Assembly (NCBI RefSeq): GCF_037325665.1
Contig: NC_090250.1
Location: 765,692-829,691 of the forward strand
Direction: 5' to 3'
From: Littorina saxatilis
Taxonomy: Eukaryota > Mollusca > Gastropoda > Littorinimorpha > Littorinidae
Length of the DNA: 64,000 nucleotides
In this document: positions 1 to 11,484 of the stretch, one piece after another
How the letters are laid out: every line of letters begins with the position of its first letter
Position numbering within the stretch: the first letter of the stretch is position 1
Notes under the pieces: generated by a model
The model's input: only the letters and a program-made list of their open reading frames with translations
The model's database searches: none
Told to the model about the DNA's origin: nothing
Position numbers and translations under genes: made by a program

Positions 1-59
1 AGAAATCGAATCCGGAGACTTATGCAACAGCTACATACTTGTAATGGCTCAACAAAACT

Positions 60-256
60 AAAGCGGGCGCAATGGCCTAGTGGAGAAGACGCCGCCGGCC
101 TCCCAAGCGGAAGCTCGTGGGTTCGACTGAATCCCGGCCGCGCCGCTGGTGGGTTAACAGGGTGGAGATTTTTCCAGTTTCCCAGGTCAACTTATGTGCG
201 GACCTGTGAGTGCCTAATCTCCCTCGTGTCAGTGTACACGCAAGCACAAGACCAGC
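60..256 (+). mobile_element. tRNA-derived SINE, 5' part only
   Basis: Pol III-type boxes are visible: an A-box-like GGCCTAGTGG and a B-box-like GTTCGACTGAATCCC (one small insertion against GTTCGAATCCC). After them comes the same body sequence (GTGGAGAT, then TACACGCAAGCACAAGACC) found in the complete SINE at 35041-35422. The match fades near 256, so the copy is truncated at its 3' side. The tRNA-like fold belongs to the SINE head, so I do not call a tRNA gene. Confidence 0.7.
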
Positions 257-339
257 TTAATCCTAACTCTGTCGGTCGATCATTTCGTTTTCGGTAAGTT
301 TCAGATTGCAACGTACCGGTTGACTGAATACCGGGAACT

Positions 340-512
340 CTCCTTTGGAGACCTCTACAAAATCTGTACAAATCAGGTCTTATAAAGGGGGAGTCTTAAA
401 ATGGAGTTTAATTTACAGATGTTACGAAGAGAAAATCTGAAAAAGCAAGTCTTAAAAAGGAGGAAGTCTTAAAGCTAGGGGGTCTAAAAAGGGGGGGTTG
501 TACTGTGCGGGA
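340..512. repeat. Relic of a 'shift-to-GGGGG' nonautonomous repeat
   Basis: This stretch has repeated phrases such as AGTCTTAAAA, AAAAAGGAGG and GGTTGTACTGT. They resemble AGGTCTTAAAAGGGGGGTT-type tracts near 12785, 18700 and 35460. It is probably a decayed short DNA element. The flank from 513 to 672 shows nothing recognisable. Confidence 0.35.
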
Positions 513-677
513 CACGCCCGGCACACCACACGTCCTCCATATGCCTGGTTACGTCTGCCGTCGAGTCAGTTCTCACTCATGGAACCGGTCTGTTGATCAA
601 AATTCAAGTTTTTGCACCCTTATTAATATTCTAAGTAAGCCATGCAAGAGTGAGCCTCTGAGGTCAGTAGTGCTAGT

Positions 678-1385
678 TGTAACAAACGCACTGTTTGATT
701 ATACAACACAAAACACTTTTACTTCCAGATTCTCACTTGTTCAATCTTGCATATTATAACCCAATAAAATGTACTTTAACTTTAACACTACATTTATTCA
801 ACGAAGATAAAAATAACAAAGTTTGATGCCAATTAAACAAGGATGATCACATAAAGGTGGCACTGTACACGACACAGACAATCTCACGAATTTCTGGAAC
901 AGTTAGTCAATCATGAAGACAGTAGCTGACGGAGCTAAGACGGTGAAATTGAAGATGGTAGATGGACACAACGATGAAGATAATACGACGGTGAAGTTGA
1001 AGATGGTAGACGGACACAACGGTGAAGATAATACGCCGGTGAAGTTGAAGACGGTATTAGACGAATGACGATCCTCCGCCGGCGGCGTATCCCGGTCCCA
1101 GCCGCCTCTCCTCTCTCCATCCCTCCCACCTGAAGAAAGTACTTTTCATTATAGTTCAACCCTTGGTTTTGATAATTGTCAACGTCTTGTCGTGTGTCTG
1201 TACAAGTGCCACAAACATACTATATTCACATCTTGTCAAATCTCAATGGATAACCGTCATCGGCCAAAAATCACAATACCTTCGACACAGCATGCTGTCG
1301 CCCTTCTTCTTCTTCATCTCCTTCTCTTTCTTCTCTTTCGTCTTCTTCTTCTGCTTCTTCTTCTTCTTCTTCTTCTTCTTCTTCT

Positions 1386-1420
<35 letters not shown>

Positions 1421-1716
1421 TTATTCTTCTTCCTCTTCTTATTATTCTTCTTCCTCTTCTTCTTCTTATTCTTTGATACCGACTTGATACGGCTGGTGCA
1501 AGAACCGTTTCTTTTGCCGGAAGAAAATTGATTATCGGAACTTACATCATAACATGACGTCAAAACAATCGAAAACGCTTATAGTCTCATCCAAACTAAA
1601 CCTTGTCTCCGACGTAAAGAAAAACGTCATCAATACATGACGTAAAGTAAATGACGTAAGCGACCTTCCGGTCCACAGACAGTGAAGCCTGTCGATATGA
1701 ACTCACGTTCATTACA
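678..1716 (-). repeat. LTR (3' LTR of the minus-strand gypsy element)
   Basis: About 1,039 bp with TG...CA ends, matching 5621-6656. It contains a long CTT/TTC tract near 1305-1470, which accounts for the polyphenylalanine, polyleucine and polylysine reading frames there. A cluster of TGACGTCA and TGACGTAA motifs lies near its outer end (1555-1660). Confidence 0.93.
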
Positions 1717-2397
1717 TCACCCCTTTCCCCCAATAAAAAACTTGTGAACTGATTTGAACAAGTTTTTAGAAAAAAATATCCAATATTTAACACAAAAAAT
1801 ATCAACCACAATCTAGGTAGTGCTTCAGCACATAGATTAGCTAGAACAACCTAAGTTATTTCCCGAGAGTGCATCGATTCTTACATAACACAGGACTAAC
1901 AACCACATTGACTTATCACCACTAAGTCAAACAATAGTCCAATAAATGAGCCAAACATGCCAAAATGCATGTAAAATATAGGCCTAGCCTATAGCCAAAT
2001 GGATTATATCACCTAGATGTATACAACCATTACAATGCTCACTACCATTTACTAAGTAAACTTTCATGCCGTTACTTAGCAAAAATACACTTGTTGATTT
2101 TGGAACTAATTAGGGCCCATAATTCCAAACACCAACATTCTGAGTACAACTTCCTCTGTCTCAGAAAATTCCCCTAATATAAGACCGAAACAACTCACAA
2201 CGGTACTACTCTCATGGCTGTTTGCTACATGTGAATACGCACGAAATTGAGGTGTTAATTAACTAGAAATTTTCATGAACATTTTCAAACTAATGAACAA
2301 CATCATGACCTTAGAATGGAAATCAAAGACAGTAACACAGCTTGTCTTTGACTTTGTACAACAGCGTTCGACAAATTTCTGTAAAAAAAAAAAAAAT

Positions 2398-5133
2398 TCA
2401 CTGGCTCAATCGTGACAAGACATCCGCCTCAAAATTGCGAACACCATCAATGGGAACTACCGAAAACGAGTAGTCTTGGAGAGACAACGCCCAACGCAAC
2501 AGACGGCCGTTGCTGGTTTTGGACTGCTTCAAGTATGTCAATGGTCTGTGATCAGTTTCGACACAAAAGTGGGTTCCGAACAAGTATCTATGGAATTTGT
2601 CCACAGCCCAAACCAGTGCAAGGCATTCTCTCTCCACTGTGGAATACCTAGTCTCCCTATCCAACAGTTTTCTGCTAGCGTACAGAACAGGGTGGAGACT
2701 CCCACCATCGTCTGCTTGCATGAGAACCGCACCAATGCTAGACGACGATGCATCCGATCGAACCGTGAATGGTTTTGCAAAATCTGGCAACACAACCACT
2801 GGTTCTGATGACAAAATTTGCTTCACCGTGTCAAAAGCAGTTTGACACTCCTCACTCCACTTGACTTTGCTCGGTTGGTTTTTCTTTGTCAAGTTCACGA
2901 GCGGCGCGACCACAGACGCAAAGTTTGGAACATACCGGCGATAGAAACCGATCAAGAAACCAAATAGAAACCAAATGAGATCAATGCACACGCGTGAAAA
3001 TGGAGTATCAATCACAGGTACAGGCTGCAGTGGTGCTTGCGTCACTCGACCCTTTGGAAAAGTCTTCTGGCACACCTGACAAGAACGACAGTATTGTTTG
3101 ATGTACTGACGGTAACCAGGCCAAAAATAAATTGGACTAATCCTCTTGAATGTGCTGTTCGGTCCCATGTGTCCCCCAAACAAACCATCGTGTGTCGCAA
3201 TCAACACAGACTCTCGCAGAATCAAAGGTACCACCACCTGCCAGTCCACCTTTTGAGTTTTCTTTGAATACACCTTCCGGTACAACAAACCATCCCGCAA
3301 AACAAAAGACGTAACACATCCCACTGAATCCTCCTGTTTTGCTGCTCCGACCTTGTCGAAAAGTGATTTCAATGTGTCGTCCGACTTCTGCAATTCAGCT
3401 AACTTTTCAGCTGAAATGTCCAACTTCGGCGCTTTTGTGGTCAGAATAGGCCTAAAAGGACGTTGTTCCCTTGCTTTCTCAGCTCTTGTCTGAACAGCCG
3501 CTGTGACCTCGACACCCTGAAATGTTGATCCCGGAATTTTACCGAGAATGACGTCGCACACTGGATTTTTAATCACACATGCATCCACCTCGCCTGAAAA
3601 GTAAGGCGTATCCAAACTGACCGTAGCAATAGGTAGACGCACGACGTCTCCACTAAACTGCCGACACAACTGCACCCTGCCAGTCAACTGGTCATCACTC
3701 ACCAACGATTTCCGCACACCCACTGTCGAACAACCAGAATCAAGCATAATTGTCACCTCAATCCCGTTCAATGAACCTTGACAAGTTTGAATTGACTCTG
3801 GTAAGTCATCACTGCCTGACATACCAACCGACACAACAGACTGCTCAATTGTGTTCTCCGACATAACAGCCACATATGCGCTCTTCACCTTCTGGTCTTT
3901 TGCCTTAGAAGGACAATCAGCAATCTTGTGAGAAGACTGCCCACACCACCAACACTTACCAACAGCACCTTGAAAGTCTCCTCTACTATTTCCACCACCT
4001 CTCCCAAAGGCAAATCCTTTTGAATCAGTTCCCCTCACATCACCACTAGCAGTAGCAGCACCTCTGCCACGACCTGGTACAAATCTCCCACTAGGACGAA
4101 ACCTATTGTTGTATGTCCCTTGTGTTCCATGTCCACCAAAACCACCTCCCCGAGGACTCTCCGCCTCCGGTAACGAAACATTTGCCAAAAATGGATCGGT
4201 ATTTCCCTTCGCCGCCATGTTTTGGGTAGGATGAGCTTCTCGATACCTATCAGCAGCTTCAATCATGGATTCTGCCGTTTGATAAGCACCTTCCTTCAAA
4301 AATGTTACCAGAGGACCCGAACAAGCTGACAATATCTGCTCCCGCATGCATAAGTCAGCAAGCTTAGAACTTCTCTCTTTCTCTTCGATCCCCGCCATCT
4401 CTTGCCATCTGTAGAAACATCTCTTCAACCTGGAAAAGAATGTGAACATATTCTCACTCGATTCTGGTTTTACAGAGCGAAACTGTAGGCGAAATCCCTC
4501 CTCAGTACACCTGAAACGTTTCAACAAATGCTTGGACAACACATTGTAGTCATTCTGTTCGGATGGCGAAATCTCCTGAGAATAAGTCAAAGCCCGACCT
4601 CGCAACAAAGAAATGAGACTACCAGCCCAATCCGACTCGTCCCAATGAAGAGCCTTGGCGTAACTTTCAAAACGACGCAAGTAACTCTCTATGTCATCAT
4701 TTTTTTCGTCAAACCATGGTAACTTGGGTTTGGTGGCCATTTTCTTCGAATCCACATTATCCCTACGTCTAACTTCATCAGACTGCGCTTTTTGTTTCAA
4801 CTTTGCTTGCTCCAACTGCAACTGCTCCTCTCTAAAGTGTTTCTCTAGAGCAAGTTTTTCTTTTTCCAAAGCCAACTCTTTTTCCTTCTGATCCCTTGTT
4901 GCTTCCCACTCTTTTTCTTTCAGTAGCATAGCCAAATCTTTCTCCCTTTCAAACTCTCTATCTTTTATTTCCAAAGCCAAATTCCTTTCTCTTGCTGCCG
5001 TCCTGATTGCCATTTTCTCATCACGACAACAAGCCTCTACAAACTTTTTGAGATCTCCATCTGTTTTTCCTAAGGCCTTACCTTCCTCCTCAAACTGCTG
5101 GACTAGTTCTGTCCAGTTCACCGAAGCCGCCAT
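2398..5133 (-). CDS. gag-protease-integrase/RNase H polyprotein relic of the gypsy element
   Basis: A 911-residue frame starting MAASVNWTEL. In order it shows a Glu/Lys-rich coiled coil (about 50-120), a SCAN-like gag region (about 130-310), a Gly/Arg-rich linker, a zinc knuckle CWWCGQSSHKIADC (about 393), an aspartic protease motif LDSGCST (about 465), the H2C2 zinc-binding part of integrase (about 655-700), and an RT-end/RNase H region ending in EADVLSRL (about 750-910). SCAN-like gag and integrase ahead of RT are features of Gmr1-type Ty3/gypsy elements. The pol part is incomplete, so it is treated as a fossil. Confidence 0.85.
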   Translation of the reverse strand: MAASVNWTELVQQFEEEGKALGKTDGDLKKFVEACCRDEKMAIRTAARERNLALEIKDREFEREKDLAMLLKEKEWEATRDQKEKELALEKEKLALEKHFREEQLQLEQAKLKQKAQSDEVRRRDNVDSKKMATKPKLPWFDEKNDDIESYLRRFESYAKALHWDESDWAGSLISLLRGRALTYSQEISPSEQNDYNVLSKHLLKRFRCTEEGFRLQFRSVKPESSENMFTFFSRLKRCFYRWQEMAGIEEKERSSKLADLCMREQILSACSGPLVTFLKEGAYQTAESMIEAADRYREAHPTQNMAAKGNTDPFLANVSLPEAESPRGGGFGGHGTQGTYNNRFRPSGRFVPGRGRGAATASGDVRGTDSKGFAFGRGGGNSRGDFQGAVGKCWWCGQSSHKIADCPSKAKDQKVKSAYVAVMSENTIEQSVVSVGMSGSDDLPESIQTCQGSLNGIEVTIMLDSGCSTVGVRKSLVSDDQLTGRVQLCRQFSGDVVRLPIATVSLDTPYFSGEVDACVIKNPVCDVILGKIPGSTFQGVEVTAAVQTRAEKAREQRPFRPILTTKAPKLDISAEKLAELQKSDDTLKSLFDKVGAAKQEDSVGCVTSFVLRDGLLYRKVYSKKTQKVDWQVVVPLILRESVLIATHDGLFGGHMGPNSTFKRISPIYFWPGYRQYIKQYCRSCQVCQKTFPKGRVTQAPLQPVPVIDTPFSRVCIDLIWFLFGFLIGFYRRYVPNFASVVAPLVNLTKKNQPSKVKWSEECQTAFDTVKQILSSEPVVVLPDFAKPFTVRSDASSSSIGAVLMQADDGGSLHPVLYASRKLLDRETRYSTVERECLALVWAVDKFHRYLFGTHFCVETDHRPLTYLKQSKTSNGRLLRWALSLQDYSFSVVPIDGVRNFEADVLSRLSQ

Positions 5134-5620
5134 TGTGAAATTTCAATTTTTACCAATCACGCAACTACACTGAGATTAAAAATACATCACCGATATGCTG
5201 TATCACCACTTACACTAGTTCACACTTTGCAACTAATGTACCGACAACCCAATGTACAACACGAAATGTGCACGCGAAAATGATTTTCCAAAATTAACGA
5301 TCTAAGAAAATTTTGGAATTTTCCAACCAGTTTATGCATACGAATACACAAAAACAATGTGTAACAACACCTAAAGAATTACCGAACACTAACCTGTTAC
5401 TTCGCACGCGATGGTGAAAGTCCACAATCTGTCCTCCAGCTGGTCATAATCAAAATAATTTCTACAAAGATCTATGCACTCACAGCAAATAAAGTACACC
5501 CTAAGAAATGTTATTCCGATTACTGACAACACCCAATTTTCATTGTGGTCTATAACAAAATTGAACAAGTAGGCATAGAAAATTTTGAAATTTCTAGCAC
5601 AAAGCTGCAAGCTCGCCAAA

Positions 5621-6325
5621 TGTAACAAACGCACTGTTTGATTATACAACACAAAACACTTTTACTTCCAGATTCTCACTTGTTCAATCTTGCATATTAT
5701 AACCCAATAAAATGTACTTTAACTTTAACACTACATTTATTCAACGAAGATAAAAATAACAAAGTTTGATGCCAATTAAACAAGGATGATCACATAAAGG
5801 TGGCACTGTACACGACACAGACAATCTCACGAATTTCTGGAACAGTTAGTCAATCATGAAGACAGTAGCTGACGGAGCTAAGACGGTGAAATTGAAGATG
5901 GTAGATGGACACAACGATGAAGATAATACGACGGTGAAGTTGAAGATGGTAGACGGACACAACGGTGAAGATAATACGCCGGTGAAGTTGAAGACGGTAT
6001 TAGACGAATGACGATCCTCCGCCGGCGGCGTATCCCGGTCCCAGCCGCCTCTCCTCTCTCCATCCCTCCCACCTGAAGAAAGTACTTTTCATTATAGTTC
6101 AACCCTTGGTTTTGATAATTGTCAACGTCTTGTCGTGTGTCTGTACAAGTGCCACAAACATACTATATTCACATCTTGTCAAATCTCAATGGATAACCGT
6201 CATCGGCCAAAAATCACAATACCTTCGACACAGCATGCTGTCGCCCTTCTTCTTCTTCATCTCCTTCTCTTTCTTCTCTTTCGTCTTCTTCTTCTGCTTC
6301 TTCTTCTTCTTCTTCTTCTTCTTCT

Positions 6326-6360
<35 letters not shown>

Positions 6361-6656
6361 TTATTCTTCTTCCTCTTCTTATTATTCTTCTTCCTCTTCT
6401 TCTTCTTATTCTTTGATACCGACTTGATACGGCTGGTGCAAGAACCGTTTCTTTTGCCGGAAGAAAATTGATTATCGGAACTTACATCATAACATGACGT
6501 CAAAACAATCGAAAACGCTTATAGTCTCATCCAAACTAAACCTTGTCTCCGACGTAAAGAAAAACGTCATCAATACATGACGTAAAGTAAATGACGTAAG
6601 CGACCTTCCGGTCCACAGACAGTGAAGCCTGTCGATATGAACTCACGTTCATTACA
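5621..6656 (-). repeat. LTR (5' LTR of the minus-strand gypsy element)
   Basis: About 1,036 bp and nearly identical to 678-1716. The clear difference I saw is one repeat step in the TTC tract. The internal region starts just below 5621 with a TGGCGAGCTTGC stretch in the place of a primer-binding site. Confidence 0.93.
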
Positions 6657-6661
6657 CTAGT

Positions 6662-7040
6662 ACTTGGGGTTCTCGCGGTAGCCGGAAGTTATCCTTGATG
6701 GGATAAGTGACTGTGTTAACGTTGTATTCCTGGACCAAGCTTTCCACACACACACACACTATGACACACACACACACACTGACACACTGACACACACACA
6801 TACATAATGACACACATACACACAATGACACACACACACACACACACATAATGACACACATACACGCACACTGACACACACTCAAACTGACAGACACACG
6901 CACACACACGAACACACGCACACTCAGCGGACACACACACACACACACAGAGGCTGACACACACACTGACACACACACTGACACACACACACACACCGAT
7001 AAATGTTCAGCGGATAAACATAATCCTTACGAGCGCTGCA
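6662..7040. repeat. Flank with (CA)n-rich low-complexity tract
   Basis: From about 6748 to 7003 the sequence is an imperfect CA array broken by TGACACA units. Cysteine/valine-rich frames read from it are simple-repeat artefacts. The first 85 bases carry no recognised feature. Confidence 0.8.
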
Positions 7041-7060
7041 CGTGCCGGCACAATTTTTTG

Positions 7061-7068
7061 TGACGTCA
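7061..7068 (+). promoter_or_regulatory. CRE-like palindrome TGACGTCA
   Basis: A perfect CREB/ATF consensus, 190 bp before the probable 5'UTR exon of the raftlin-like gene. The position suits a promoter element. Function is inferred only. Confidence 0.35.
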
Positions 7069-7249
7069 AAAGAAAAGCGGGTAGTCCTGCCAGACAGCAA
7101 AGACCTCTGGAAGCCATCCGGTCCCACACTCTGTCTCACAGTCAGTGCAGGAACGAAAAAAAACAGAGCCCAGATGATGCCGAAGCAAAGCCTAAACTCA
7201 GTGCTAGCACGAGAAATAAAGCAACGTTCCTCCCGCTAACATTGTCGTA

Positions 7250-7530
7250 TCTAAACATGGCGGATTTTGTCTTTCACTGGTGGACATTTCTTATGACTGT
7301 GACATCAGCTGTGGCACACAGACGTCCTTGACATTGCGGAAGAGAGCCCCATCGGGGAGTGAGTGACACGGACAGAGAAGTGGTGAGTGCTGCCAGGAGA
7401 CGCGTCATTAGCCGGTGCCCAACAATTCTGCAACATGACCGATGCAGGTAGATTGACCAGGACTGGCCTGCACAGGTGAAACTGGCTGTCTCGCTTCTGC
7501 TGTCGTCTGCATACTACGTTGTCTTCATCA
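7250..7530 (+). other. Probable 5'UTR exon and start region of the raftlin-like gene
   Basis: The sequence AACATGGCGGA near 7254 resembles the YY1/ATGGCGG motif common at animal transcription starts. The following 270 bases are free of known repeats and end TCATCAG|GTATGT, a good donor. The next matching acceptor, CTTTTTCAG at 11389-11397, precedes the UTR next to the start codon. This exon is a prediction and would need cDNA support. Confidence 0.4.
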
Positions 7531-9740
7531 GGTATGTGGCGTTGCCATTTTCAGGTGATGACATAGTGTGAAAGTAAGAGCCTGGATGATATGATAATTC
7601 CACAAAAGACTCGAAAATTACGTTAGCGCCGAACGATAATTCTGAAGTCACTTTTTGGAGGAATTGTGACAGTTAGCACGGACGATAGATGAAATTGCAG
7701 AAATGTACTGGTAATGCCATAATGAGTAGTTCATTATAATAATGGTTATATGATAACTGGAAAAAACAATGATGGAATAGAGTGACATGAAAGCTTTCCA
7801 ATCATGTGCACAGCTAACGTAAATGAGTTGTTCTTTGCTATTGGTGACCAAACAGTGGAAACTTACTGAAATTTTCAAAATGCAGCTACAACCTGGAAAA
7901 TACTATTCCTGTCAAGTGGAGCCCTTGTATTATTTGAGTCTAAAAAGAAAATGTCAGGAACTTTTATGGTTCGGACAAAAAAGCAGACTGACTGGTGGGG
8001 GTCACAATGGAGTAACCTGCAGTACTTTGTGACACCAAATTTACACAGCATATCTATAAACTAATTCTGTGAAACAATTTGAGTAAACTCCATGAAAACA
8101 GAGTGTTTGCTGTTAGTTTGTCATGTATTGAAGAATTTTTGATGTACAGTTTAGTGTTGTTAGGTTCAGTAATTTTGTGACACCGTTTGCAGGTTACCTT
8201 GTAGTTTGATCTTTTTGTGGCAACACAACTGCTTACAGCAGGGCAGGGATATTTTGGTCAGTGATTGTTTAAAAGGGTGTAACTTGGAATACCTACAGAT
8301 TATTAGAATCAAATGCAAACTACTGCTCAAATGTATCAAAACAGAAAGAGGTAACCTGCAAATCACGCGACACCAAATTGCCAATACTTGTGCATGTATT
8401 ACGCTGTACTGGTGCAATCAATCAAATTATGCTACAAATGAATGTTATAAAGGAGACAATACCAACACAAACAGTTCTGCAACTGTATTGCCAAAAAACA
8501 GCGAAGAGTGCCACCTAAACTTCGCAGAACTATTATCTGTGGTCACCTGCGTACGAATGAAACCATTCGAGAATGGCCGGTCGCTGCATAGCTCCCGATA
8601 ATTTTTAAGTCCTGTGCTCTAAAATAACCATACTATCAACTTTAACATCAATAATTTTACGAAGTAAGCATTAAGGAAACTTGTGCAACTTACCTGCACT
8701 TTCAGTTTTCGCAAAATCAATGCGATACGGTTGATTTTCAGGACGAAACCGCGGTGGCACAGAGACATTTCGCGTGAAAGTAACCTGCGAACAGAGTTAC
8801 CTCGCTTCTGTGACACGTCATCAATTTTGCCGTACACAAACTTTTCTATGTAGTACACAAAGCTCGGGACATCATCACTATTTGTGTGTTTACCCTGCCT
8901 TCTTCCGGACTGAGGCCGCACGAGAACAATCCATGCTCAACTGCGCGAGCGAAGAAATGAAAATCGGGGTAACCTGGCGAACGTTTGTGACGGCAGATAC
9001 GAAAGTCACCGTTGCGAGGTACACGGATGTATATTCACGCGACCAAATATCTTCATCATCTATCGATAATGATGCCATGATTTGAAAATAAAAATGTGTG
9101 TTTGCCTTCCTGGCGCTCAGGCCGGCAAATTGTCTTTCTTCAGTGGATCGGATTTGTGACGCCGCGCGTTCGAAGGTTACCAGTTTTTTATCGGACGCAG
9201 CACGCGAGCAGGAGAGGGTCAGTTGTCCAAATAAGATTTTGTGCAGTTTAATCCAAGTATAAGTTATCGTTGAATGATAACAGTTATCCTTTCTAGAGCA
9301 GCTGTCGGTTTGAAATGTGTTGTGAACATGGCAGGGGTCTGTCATTCCACGTTTTGGCCGCCATTTTGTGAACAAAAAACGAAAACAAGCAGGAATAAGT
9401 GCTACTTCTGTCATATTATTTTCCTTCATGGTGATTTTGTTGATACTGCTACATCAGTAGAATGCAGTAATTATCTTATTTTGTCACCATCATTCCCCGT
9501 AATTTAAAAAATTGATTTTACTTGATGTCACCCACCGCAGTCACCATTAGCGAAGAACAACTCAAATCCTGAATACATTTAGCTTACACCAAAGAAGATA
9601 AACCTTGACGTAAAAACCGTGTTCTCTAACTTATACTACAATATGCATGCGCATGCTTCTAACATATCAAGAAGAAAGAGTGTTGAAGAAGAATACTACA
9701 TAAAATGTGTCTTTCAATACAAAACCACTGAGCGGCTTTC
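7531..9740. other. First intron or intergenic DNA with a recurring GTAACCTGC/GTGACAC module
   Basis: There is no convincing ORF. A two-part motif (GTAACCTGC, a short spacer, GTGACAC) recurs in both orientations at about 8010, 8180, 8350, 8780, 8970 and 9160, with partial forms near 8540 and 8690. Origin unknown; possibly a degenerate tandem or foldback element. Confidence 0.45.
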
Positions 9741-9748
9741 TGGAACTG

Positions 9749-10204
9749 CTACAGTGGTACCTGCAATGCAAGACACCTCCGAAGAGAGGACACCTCCCAA
9801 GGACACATGCTGTCCCCTTGTCCGTTATCTAGACCAAAGTATACTTGCAGAGGGACGCATCTGATACTGAAATGTGGGGACATGTTTGACAAAATTCCAA
9901 AGGTGACCGTTCATTGCAGGACAAGAAGCTTGGAAGTGTTGTACAGTGGTACCTGAGATAAAAGGACACCCTTGACACCCGAGGAACATAAATTCCCTAC
10001 AAGGAAGGTGGCCTTTCGTGACAGGTATTCTTTTGTGAAGTTGATACAGCCGTGCCTGCAATGCGGGGTACCTCAAATGGTAGAACACCTCCCAAGAAAG
10101 GTCACCTACTATTGTCCCTTTGTCCGTTATCTAGACCAAAATACACCTGCATGTAGGGACATTTTTGACAGCATTCCAAGGATGTCTTTTCATTACAGGT
10201 ACCT
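9749..10204. mobile_element. pogo-type MITEs (CAGTGGTACCTG family), two adjoining units
   Basis: The ends are TACAGTGGTACCTG and CAGGTACCTCTGTA, that is CAGTG-type termini on a TA target. A second TACAGTGGTACCTG starts at about 9949. The internal text (GACACCTCCCAAG, GTCCGTTATCTAGACC) repeats in both units. There is no coding content. Related copies lie at 11152-11315, 22619-22895 and 27386-28075. Confidence 0.6.
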
Positions 10205-10217
10205 CTGTACTCCCCAA

Positions 10218-10993
10218 CAAGTCGCGCAAGGCAAAATTACTACATTTAGTCAAGCTGTGGAACTGACAGAATGAAACTGAAGGCACTGCATTTTTTCACA
10301 ATGACCGTAGTCCGCCACTCGTACAAAAGGCAGTGAAATTGATGAGCCTGTTTAGCGCGGTAGTGGTTGCGCTGTGCTGCATAGCACGCTGTTCTGTACC
10401 TCTCTTCGCTTTAACTTTCTGAGCGTGTTTTTAATCCAAACATATCATATCTATATGTTTTTGGAATCAGGAACCGACAAGGAATAAGATGAAATTGTTT
10501 TTAAATCGATTTCGGAAATTTAATTTTAATCATAATTTTTATATTTTTAATTTTCAGAGCTTGTTTTTAATCCAAATATAACATATTTATATGTTTTTGG
10601 AATCAGAAAATGATGAAGAATAAGCTGAACGTAATTTTGGATCGTTTTATACAAAAATATTTTTAATTACAATTTTCGGATTTTTAATGACCAAAGTCAT
10701 TAATTAATTTTTAAGCCTCCAAGCTGAAATGCAATACCAAAGTCCGGCCTTCGTCAAAGATTGCTTGGCCAAAATTTCAATCAATTTGATTGAGAAATGA
10801 GGGTGTGACAGTGCCGCCTCAACTCTTACAAAACGCCGGATATGACGTCATCAAAGACGTTTATCCAAAAAATGAAACAAACGTGTGGGGATATCATACC
10901 CAGGAACTCTCATGTAAAATTTCATAAAGATCGGTCCAGTAGTTTACTCTGAATCGCTCTACACACACACACGCACAGACAGACAGACAGACA

Positions 10994-11063
<70 letters not shown>

Positions 11064-11130
11064 ACGACCCTCGTCTCGATTCCCCCTCTATGTTAAAACA
11101 TTTAGTCAAAACTTGACTAAATGTAAAAAA
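10218..11130. mobile_element. Nonautonomous DNA element with TTTAGTCAAG termini (copy 1)
   Basis: It starts CAAGTCGCGCAAGGC, then ACATTTAGTCAAG, and ends CTTGACTAAATGT, giving a 13-bp inverted pair. The body is AT-rich with two CATATCATATCTATATG-like blocks, then a CA array at 10966-11062. It shares its whole layout with 14650-15468. No ORF. Confidence 0.7.
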
Positions 11131-11151
11131 CAAGAAGGAAACAAAAATTAC

Positions 11152-11315
11152 TACAGAGCTACCTGTGATAAAAGCACACCCAGCCAGTAATGTCCCTATA
11201 CACTGCAGGTGGCCTGTCGTGACAGGTATTCTTTAGTCAACTCAATAGACAAAAGGATATGTCTTTTATTAGAAGGTGTCCTCTCTTGGGAGGGGCCTCA
11301 CATTGCAGGTACCAC
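11152..11315. mobile_element. Short pogo-type MITE (CAGTGGTACCTG family)
   Basis: It runs from TACAGAGCTACCTG to CAGGTACCACTGTA, an imperfect inverted pair on TA. The internal phrase GTGGCCTGTCGTGACAGGTATTC matches in part the unit near 10010. It sits in the intron just upstream of the first coding exon of the raftlin-like gene. Confidence 0.55.
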
Positions 11316-11484
11316 TGTATTTTACTGTCTTTCTCATTTTAGTTGCAAGGAGTGCCAATCAAAGTTCACTGTTCCTGTATTGCCTTAACTTTTTCAGTTG
11401 GCAGTGGACACAGAGATCTGTGCTAACCATGGTGTTCTAAGCTCCTCAAGTCATCCAAACCACTGAGGTGTGTGCAGTGAAATC

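Larger units (their letters stand above)
678..6656 (-). mobile_element. Ty3/gypsy LTR element, Gmr1-like, with both LTRs
   Basis: An LTR retroelement in minus orientation. The two direct LTRs (678-1716 and 5621-6656) begin TGTAAC and end ATTACA. A 5-bp duplication CTAGT lies at 673-677 and 6657-6661. A purine tract (GGGGGAAAGGGG on the minus strand) abuts the 3' LTR. Between the LTRs is one long ORF with gag, protease, integrase zinc-binding and RT/RNase H parts, integrase coming before RNase H as in the Gmr1 group. The LTRs are almost identical, so the insertion is young. The coding part is reduced and broken (about one or two major losses), so this is a nonautonomous fossil. Confidence 0.9.

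Noticed and set aside
1163-1563. Polyphenylalanine, polyleucine and polylysine reading frames (and the twin at 6106-6503)
   Set aside because: They come from the CTT/TTC tract in the two LTR copies. No domain or start context supports a gene.
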